Source of the DNA: Gliomastix tumulicola
Taxonomy: Eukaryota; Ascomycota; Sordariomycetes; Hypocreales; Bionectriaceae
Reading direction: 5' to 3'
Assembly (NCBI GenBank): GCA_001599755.1
Contig: BCHX01000002.1
Location: 1,922,001 to 1,986,000 of the forward strand
Length of the DNA stretch: 64,000 bases
The notes under the pieces are model-generated. The model saw nothing but the letters and a program-made list of their open reading frames with translations. It made no database searches and had not been told where the DNA came from. The position numbers and the translations under genes were made by a program. How positions within the stretch are numbered: position 1 is the stretch's first letter; every line of letters starts with the position of its first letter. Positions 56,901 to 64,000 of the stretch are shown piece after piece.

Positions 56901-57863
56901 TCTTAAGTACGGCTTGTGTCATTCACGAGCAGAAGACCTGGAAGCAGAGAGTAGTGTCTGGAGAGAGTTCTCGAAGTTTTCTCTTCGTAATTAGTTAGTA
57001 GGGGCATCGACCGGGGCCCAGCGTGAGGTGTTGATCTTGATAGATTAACGATTTCGGTTGGACGACGTAGCACAGCATAGTGTGCTCGCCCGGCTTCCAG
57101 GCAGCTGGGTCATTCATGCCCTGTGGCCATCATGTCCGCGGATATTATGATGCACACATGACCGAAGGCTACATGTTGGGCCGCATAAGATCACTTTTCG
57201 AGGCCGGGGCACCTTCTCCGGGGCTCGCCTACGACTACAGCTGCTTCTGGTCTCCCTCTGGTAGACCAATCAAGCAACTCCATACCCCGTACCGAAACAT
57301 GCATAAAGCTAGATTGAGCTAGAGAGGGATGGGGGGTTGTATTGGTGGCTGCAAACTGCACAAGAGCAACAGGGCCCGCATTCGGAGCATCAGCCAGCCA
57401 CGCCCTCCCAGAATGTTAAGACAAGGTGGCGGGCAACGCACTGGCCCGGGCAAAGAAGATGCCGAGACAAAACCAATAAACGCCGCGGTGGATTATCTAT
57501 CTTGGTTGTCTACCAGGGTGGTCTCCGTTCTATGTCGAGCTCGATGGCCGTCTATCCGTATAACCCAATAATGGAAACGAGGTGCTCAGAATCTCTCCGT
57601 GTCTCCGCTTATATCTGTATATTCGCTTGTAAGCGTCTCCTTAGTTGACTACACACCGAGCAAACCGAAGTCTCCGCGAGAGACTTGAAGGCTAGGTAGC
57701 GGGTGAGGGGCGTCTGTGGGCGACAGAAGCCCCGACTACGTCCAATTGGCTTATTCAGAAGACCTTCTCGCTTGCAAGCCGACGCGGGATGTCGAGGGCC
57801 GTGAGAACCGTGCCAAGGGCTTTCGCCGTGGGGGCCATCCTCTCGGAACGAGAAAATGGCTGC
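53941..57863. other. Gene-poor region II
   Basis: Nearly 4 kb between the small gene and the PRP43 stop. After the small gene's promoter, only short unsupported ORFs occur on both strands. A CCTGGTACG unit is repeated twice in tandem at 56057-56074. Composition is similar to the other intergenic DNA, with no strong AT bias that would suggest repeat-induced mutation. Confidence 0.5.
54118..54124 (-). promoter_or_regulatory. TATA box of the 58-residue protein gene
   Basis: TATAAAG on the minus strand, preceded by CAAAAAC and followed by a G5C3 stretch, lies 178 bp upstream of the ATG at 53940. Strict TATA boxes are uncommon on housekeeping genes, so this hints at inducible expression. Confidence 0.55.
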
Positions 57864-60275
57864 TTATTTGCCGACCTTCATGGCTTCCTTCCGGCGCTTC
57901 TTCTCGCCCGCCCTGCGCAGAGACCTCTTGATCTCACTGTCTTCGAACGTCTCCATATCATAGTACACTGGGGCAATTTCCTATGCGCCAAGCTGGTTAG
58001 CAACGCAGATCCTAAAAGCCAAGAGGCGAAGCGACTTACCAAGAGCCATTCCGGCCGAATACCAGTACAAGTCCGGATGTATTGCTTGGACGTCAAGACA
58101 AACTCATTATACAGCACCCAGTCGTATTCGGTACGTAAAACCGTGGAGGGGTGGATCATAACAGCTTGGTCATCTTTGACAGTTCGATACACCTTGCCAC
58201 TGGTCTCCTTCATAGCCACCTGCATGAAGAAGCCCGCGAGAAGGGCTCTTCGGATATTGGTGTAGTAGTTCTTGTCCTCGAAAGGGGTGGATACCAACTC
58301 CAGGCCGTGTGTCTCCATAATCCGCTTCAGTTGAGCGCGGACGTTGTCTGCACTCGACAGGTGACGGAAAGAAAGGAAGTGTTCATGGCACCACTGCTTC
58401 GCCGCACCGGAGTCTCCTGATTGGCCCTTGAAAGCATGGTACGCGTTGAGTAGCGTGAGGTGGTCACCATCAGGGTGACTGAAGTGGGACTTCATCTCAT
58501 CTGCTCGCTTGCGGTTGGCCGCTGGTCGAACAAAGATTTGGGGTACAGAGAGGAGTGACGTGATGGAGAGGATCTCGTTGGAGCAGTAGAACTCTGGCGA
58601 GGAGATGAGCATGACAGCAAGGGCTGGGTCGAGGGGAAACTCTGAGGCGAGGCCACCAAGTGTTGTCAGCTCGCCATCGTCGTCGAGACAAGCTAGGTAG
58701 TTAAGTTCCTCCAATGCCCTCATCATCGTCTCGGGAGCAGGCGGGTCCATGAGATCAAAATGCACCAGATCCTCAACACCCAGCTTCTTCAACTCGAGAA
58801 CGGTATTGGCGAGATTGGATCGCAGAATCTCGGGATACGTTTGTTCAATCAGCTCCTTCTTGAATGCCTTCTCGGTGTACAGTCTGAAGCACTTTCCGGG
58901 CTTTGTTCGACCAGCACGACCGGCTCGCTGCTGGGCGGAGGCCTTGGAGATCGGCGACACCAACAAGGACTCGACTCGGATTCGAGGGTTGTAAATCTTT
59001 TGCTTGCTGAAACCTGGGTCGACAACGTAAACAATACCGTCAATTGTCAAAGACGTCTCTGCAATATTGGTGGAAATGATGCATTTTCGGCCGGGGCGGC
59101 CACCTTTTCGAGCAGGGCCAGGAGCCTTGTCAAAGATTCGCTGCTGCTGCTGAGGAGGCAGTGTGCCATATAGAGGATAGACCACAAGCGGGCCTGCGTC
59201 AACTTCCCGCGTGAGCTCGTCCGCCTCCAGGCTGATTTTTCTGCAGGCGTCCTCGATCTCGTCCTCGCCGGTCAAGAACAGAAGGATGTCTCCTTCGGGC
59301 TCCGAGGCGTGAATCTGTAAGACTGTGCGGATGGCCGCCTCAACATAATCCCTCTCCGGCTCGGGGGTGTAGAAAATCTCGACAGGATGTGTGCGACCCG
59401 GAACGGCAAGCAGCGGCGCGTCGTTGAAGTACCGTTGGAACTTCTGCGCATCGAGGGTAGCAGACATGATAATGATCTTGAGGTCTGAGCGTCGGGAAGC
59501 GATCTGCTTGAGCAAGGCCATGAGAATATCCGTCGCAAGCGTTCTCTCGTGGGCTTCATCAAGAATAATGCAGCTGTAGCGAGACATTTCATGGTCATGC
59601 ATGGCCTCACGCAGCAGCATACCATCGGTCATGTACTTGAGTATTGTCTTCGGGCCTGTCATGTCCTCGAAACGGATACTGTAACCGACTTCCTCCCCGA
59701 GCTTGACATCCATCTCGTCTGCTACACGCTGCGCAACTGACATGGCAGCGACTCGACGGGGCTGCGTGCAGGCGACGAGCTTGCCGGTAAGCTTGGGCAC
59801 TTCATCGTATACGACATATTGTGGGATCTGGGTCGTCTTTCCGGAACCCGTCTCACCGACAAAGACGAGAATCTGGGTAGAGTGGTATTTGTCAAGAAAC
59901 TCTTGCCTATCGAGCGGGTTAGTGATGCGACGTCTCGTCAAATTGGGTTGGTCAAGTAGCATACCGTTGCTTATGCACGGGCAAGTCGCGTCGCGTCTGG
60001 AGGATCTGAAAGTACTTCTGGGTGTGCTCTCTGCCCGTGAACGCATTCGTCGAAAGATCCTCGATCTTGGAAGCGTCCTTCGCAGTTGTTTGCCGGCGTG
60101 TGAGCGCTGAGAGCGGCGAGCTCGAGTCCGAATCAATCCCGTCTTGCTGCATGTGCGCAAGATACGGGTTGTACTTGGCGTCCTGTCCCTCGTCCTTCTT
60201 GGCCTTCTTCCTCGTCGGCTCCTCGGAGTCGGCGCTCGTTCTTTTGGCGGCTCTGGATACCGGGTCGTCCGACAT
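57864..60275 (-). CDS. PRP43: DEAH-box RNA helicase Prp43
   Basis: ATP-dependent RNA helicase that releases the intron lariat from spent spliceosomes and acts in ribosome biogenesis, stimulated by G-patch proteins. Three exons (60275-59965, 59906-58040, 57980-57864) give 764 residues, close to yeast Prp43 (767). Motifs: Walker A GETGSGKT (about 120), TQPRRVAA, DEAH (in IILDEAHERTL), SAT, NIAETSLTIDGI and QRAGRAGR, then the winged-helix/ratchet domains and OB-fold (YIRTCTGIRPEWLL). The N-terminal 100 residues are charged with a likely NLS (KKAKK). The terminal exon supplies EIAPVYYDMETFEDSEIKRSLRRAGEKKRRKEAMKVGK. Confidence 0.96.
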
Positions 60276-60959
60276 CGTTCGAGGGAGAGAATGCTGTGGT
60301 AGGCTGTTGAAGGCGCAAAGGAAAGAAAGAGGTCTGGTTTGCGATGCGGTCTAGCGGAATTGTTGACTCTGAAAATTTTGGCGGGACCGATTTGCGACGC
60401 TTATCGATAAGAGAGACCCTGATCGACACAGTGCGAGATATGAGGGGAACCCACACAAATGGAGGGGCAACAGCAAATCCTCAGTGGTCACTTGGGGACT
60501 TTGCTCTGGCCTCCTAGGTATGTCAAATTCAATTGGTTCTTGGTCTACCTCAAAGGCAAGTTTTGAGCAGCCAGCATATAAGGCAACAGCTTGTAGAAAC
60601 CAAACTACGTTAATGTAGGTCCTCGTAGTGCTTGACGTTAATCCGGAAGCGAGCCACTTTTGCTGTACAGTGCGGATCGCCTGGACAAAGAGTAGCAGTT
60701 CACCACCTGCATGAAGGATGAAAATGCAGGTGGATGTTCTTGCACTTCAGCTCTGGTGCTACCTCTCTCCTCAAATCTCCCCAGAGACAGCCCTGGAGGT
60801 TCTCTCAGATCGTGTTGCCCTGCCTCAGGCACCTCACAACCCGGGAAGCCTACTTTCACTACTGTCTACAGGGGAGCCTCAACCAAGCTCGGCGCATAGA
60901 TCCAGCCGAGCGTACATCAAAGCCCCAAACACCAATTCAAGGGCGTCTAGACAGCGGAA
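60276..60959. promoter_or_regulatory. Divergent promoter region PRP43 / PRMT5
   Basis: A 0.7-kb region. Open frames on + (60711-61062) are out of frame with PRMT5 and lack motifs. An in-frame TAG lies just before the PRMT5 ATG, which supports that start. Confidence 0.5.
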
Positions 60960-63540
60960 ATGGCTTCTGAAGATTTGGAAGGCTTCACCCCTCAGGGCTA
61001 TGGCCCTCAGCAGCCCTCCTTCCAGCTGGGTCATCATGATTCGAAGAGGACTACGCCTTTGAGCGATCTCCAGTATGGACATCTGCTGAATCTGGGTGTA
61101 AGTCTGCGATGTCCTCCTCAAAGGCCCAAGTATGAGGCTACTAGGTAGCCTACGAGATGAGATGTGAAGAAATTGCTGAAATGATTCATCTAGTTCAACT
61201 TCGCGACAGCGCCCATCACCAACGATCACTTCAGATCTCGTGTTTTCAAGCTCGTGCAAGACCATCTTGCACTCCTTGACGAGTCGCAAGATGATGGAAC
61301 CAGTAGAACGACGGCTCCCTTGACAGACCCAATTCTGCCACCTCTCACACCCGAGGATACAAGCGTCTTTCCAAGCCCGGCAGTGAATACCTTCATTGGC
61401 TTTATCAGCCCTTGGATCGATCTATGCTCCCCCAATCGCATTATTGCCAGCATCTCTCGGCAGGTCCTTAACCTAGAGATCAACTATGCGAACTTCTGTG
61501 GCATTAAGAGTCTTGTCATTAGTGGCCCTGCATCTGATGCGACCAAGAATGGCGGGAACCAAGGCCTGGCACAGTTTTCTCGGGCGGTCCAAGAGGCTTT
61601 GACTGTGGGAAGCCGCCTCACTTTCTTGATACACATGCCCATGTATCGAGAGCCTGGTTTTGAGACAATCGAGACACTTTCATCTCTGCTTCCTGCTGCA
61701 GCTGCTCAAGAGTCTCCCGCCGAAATTGACCTGTTCACCTCATGGGACTCGTGGCATCAGATCAGGAGCGTCTGTACCTATGACATGAGGCTCTTTGTTG
61801 GTAGGTTTCAGAATTTGATCGCCGACGTCGCCTTTGTCGTTTTGCTGATATCGCTTGCTAGCCCTCCGGATACCCAGAGTCATGCCCGAGAAGGTCCTTC
61901 AAGACAGATGGTTTGCTGAGCCGCTGCATTACTTGACACTCGCCCCGGAAACCTTTCAGACCAACAAGGCGGGCTTTCCAAGTCTACCTAAACCTCACCA
62001 AGAGCTCATTTTCACCTACATGCGACTCAAGAGCGCACCTTGGATCCTCTTCTGTGATCTTGGACCTGATGTATCTCAAATCCGCCGGTCCAGTCAGATG
62101 CTGGGAAGCGAAGATGTGAACCTCAGCTCTCACGATGAATTTCCCAGCCTGTCGGAAGCACAGGCCCAGGGTCACAAGCACGAACGGGACACTACAAACG
62201 CCTACCTCTCCTACATTCGATGGTTGGAATCCCAACAGCCACCACTGCCGCCATTGGAATTCAACACGCTGGCTAGCTTTCAAGACTGGCTGCAGTCACC
62301 GCTGCAACCTCTGGCCGACAACCTTGAGTCTGCGACGTACGAAGTTTTCGAGGGCGACCCAGTCAAGTACGACCAGTACGAAGCAGCTTGTGTCGAAGCT
62401 CTGTATGAGTGGAACGAGCTGGGTAAGCCAAAGTCCAAGCAGGACGTGGTCGTGGTAGCTGTGGCTGGTTCCGGGCGAGGGCCACTCGTGACGCGAGCTT
62501 TGAAGGCTTCGGAGATCACCGGTGTCCCTATCGAGGTTTGGGCTCTTGAAAAGAACCCCAACGCATATGTGTATCTCCTCCGCCAGAACGAGACGGTATG
62601 GGGCGGCAAGGTCAACGTCGTGAAGACTGATATGCGAGCCTGGAAGGGACCGATAATATCCGACACGCCGGAGACAGGTGTCGTCTATGGCAGCATTGAC
62701 ATCCTCATCTCAGAGCTGTTGGGGTCGTTTGGCGACAATGAGCTGTCACCCGAGTGTCTGGATGGCATTCAGCATGTCTTGGCGAAGCCCTACGGCATCT
62801 CCATCCCGAGTGCGTACACGGCGCATATGAGTCCCATCGCGACACCGAAGTTATACGCGGACATTCTTTCCAGGGTTCCGATTGAAGCGACGGCTTTTGA
62901 CACCCCCTGGGTTGTCCGGCTCTACGCCATCGACTTCGCTGCTGAGCGAGTCCCAGGCCACGATCAGATCCAGCAGGCGTGGGAGTTCGTCCACCCTATC
63001 CCAGAGGAGACGCTCAAAGGCATCGAGGCCAGGCGCTCGGGTGGCGTTGTCGGTGGAGGAGGAGGTAGCATGGCTGGTGCGGCTGGCGCCAACGACCACA
63101 ACTCGAGGTTCTGCCATCTCACATTCGTCTGTCGAACCCGAGGAGTCATACATGGTCTGGCTGGATACTTTGAAGCCACGTTGTACGAGTCCGAGTTGAA
63201 ATCCAACAAGGGTGAGAAGGTCGAGATTAGCACCCACCCTGAGCGGATCGACTACAAGAGCAAGGACATGATATCCTGGTTCCCGATCTTTTTCCCGATC
63301 AAGGTGAGTGCCTCCTTCGAGCAATATTGGCATGTGGATGACACTGACTTGGCAACGTAGCAACCTCTGTACTACCCACCCGATACCGAGCTCGAGGTCA
63401 GCATGTGGCGGCAGACGGACGATACGAAGGTCTGGTATGAGTGGATAATCGAGGCTTGGACCTGGGTAGGGCCCTCGAATCGGATCAAGGTGGCATCGTC
63501 GGACCTCTGCAGCAGCCGCAAGGTTGCCTGCCTGATGTGA
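60960..63540 (+). CDS. skb1: Protein arginine methyltransferase PRMT5 (Skb1/Hsl7)
   Basis: Type II arginine methyltransferase making symmetric dimethylarginine on Sm proteins and histones; in yeasts it also links morphology to the cell cycle. Four exons (60960-61097, 61194-61800, 61862-63303, 63361-63540) give 788 residues. The N-terminal TIM-barrel part begins FQLGHHDSKRTTPLSD and contains LVISGPASD. The catalytic part has TYEVF (Tyr and the PRMT5-specific Phe), SAM loop VAGSGRGPLVTRAL, EKNPNAYVYL and the double-Glu loop SELLGSFGDNELSPECLDG. A beta-barrel closes with GLAGYFEATLYESEL and FPIFFPIKQPLYYPP. Odd: a Gly/Ala-rich insert (GGVVGGGGGSMAGAAGANDH) interrupts the beta-barrel region. Confidence 0.95.
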
Positions 63541-64000
63541 GCAGGGTCCCGGTTGGTCCCGTGGCAACTGCAGTCTTGGAAAAAGGTGGCTCGGGATGTC
63601 TGCCGTGTCGAGAAGAACAGGATAGCGTTTGCATACCTACGGAGTAGCTAGGTTGAGTAGGGCCGGGTAGTATCCGAGGTATCACAGGAAGTGAAGTCAT
63701 TCGAGTCATTGTCACTGGGCAGCCTGCCGTTATAGCGCGATGTAGCGACTTCGGCGCGGGCTCGGCCCCTGTTCCTCCGCCTAGCCCATGTTGCCAACCA
63801 CATTATGGGGTGCAGCTAATTGCCCTAGTCGTCGAGTGTGTGCTTCCTGGCTCGCTGAGCTCCGATCTCGTTGAGGCGGATAATCCGCCAGGGGAGGGCA
63901 AAGTTCCCGTCGCCAGAGCGCGTAGACGGACTGGCCAATGTGTCCTCTGCTATTAACAAAACCCGCCTGTCGCCAGCCAATTGGCATCGTTCCATCACGC
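63541..64000. other. PRMT5 3' flank to window end
   Basis: No gene is supported in the last 460 bp. ORFs of up to about 75 codons have no motif. Confidence 0.5.

Overview
The window is nuclear DNA of a filamentous ascomycete, most likely a Sordariomycete. Genes are single, spaced and carry short GT-AG introns (about 50-100 nt) with CTAAC/CTAAT-like branch points. Three features point to Pezizomycotina: split ATP-citrate lyase genes arranged head to head, a CDC10-type septin and a GPI-anchored GH72 glucanosyltransferase. No mobile element, rRNA, convincing tRNA, CRISPR or prophage was found. All gene calls come from reading translated exons and joining them at splice signals that keep frame. 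No database search was possible.

Layout. 0-10 kb: partial BTB/POZ gene (-), RFC3 clamp-loader subunit (-), LCB3-type sphingoid-base-phosphate phosphatase (-), FabG/OAR1-like reductase (+), SUMO E1 subunit UBA2 (-). 10-18 kb: queuosine-salvage protein QNG1 (+), DNA polymerase delta subunit 4 (-), SKI8 WD40 protein (-), mitochondrial ribosomal bL32m (-), CDC10 septin (+). 18-25 kb: GH72 glucanosyltransferase (+) and a small Cys-rich protein ending in a CaaX-like box (-), both with long non-coding flanks. 25-32 kb: ACL2 (-) and ACL1 (+), the two halves of ATP-citrate lyase, around a 3-kb shared promoter region. 33-40 kb: uL30m (+), EAF3/MRG15-type chromodomain protein (-), LYS2 aminoadipate reductase (+), NKP2 kinetochore protein (+). 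40-50 kb: ER thioredoxin-like membrane protein (-), CENP-Q/Fta7 kinetochore protein (+), secreted Thr/Ser-rich acidic protein (-), RTP1/TANGO6 RNA polymerase import factor (-). 50-58 kb: a gene-poor stretch holding one convincing gene, a two-exon 58-residue protein with a TATA box. 58-64 kb: PRP43 DEAH helicase (-) and PRMT5/Skb1 arginine methyltransferase (+).

Most genes are conserved housekeeping genes and do not form one pathway. Two functional groupings stand out. ACL1/ACL2 make the two subunits of one enzyme from one divergent promoter region. NKP2 and CENP-Q, both inner-kinetochore (CCAN/Ctf19 complex) proteins, lie 2 kb apart. Unusual gene structures recur at start codons: SKI8 and probably CENP-Q have a first coding exon that is only ATG, and the GH72 gene has a 6-nt first coding exon. 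The least explained items are the 58-residue CxxC protein, the CaaX-box protein with a hairpin-capable 3' UTR, and the acidic secreted protein. I see no clearly new multi-gene system.
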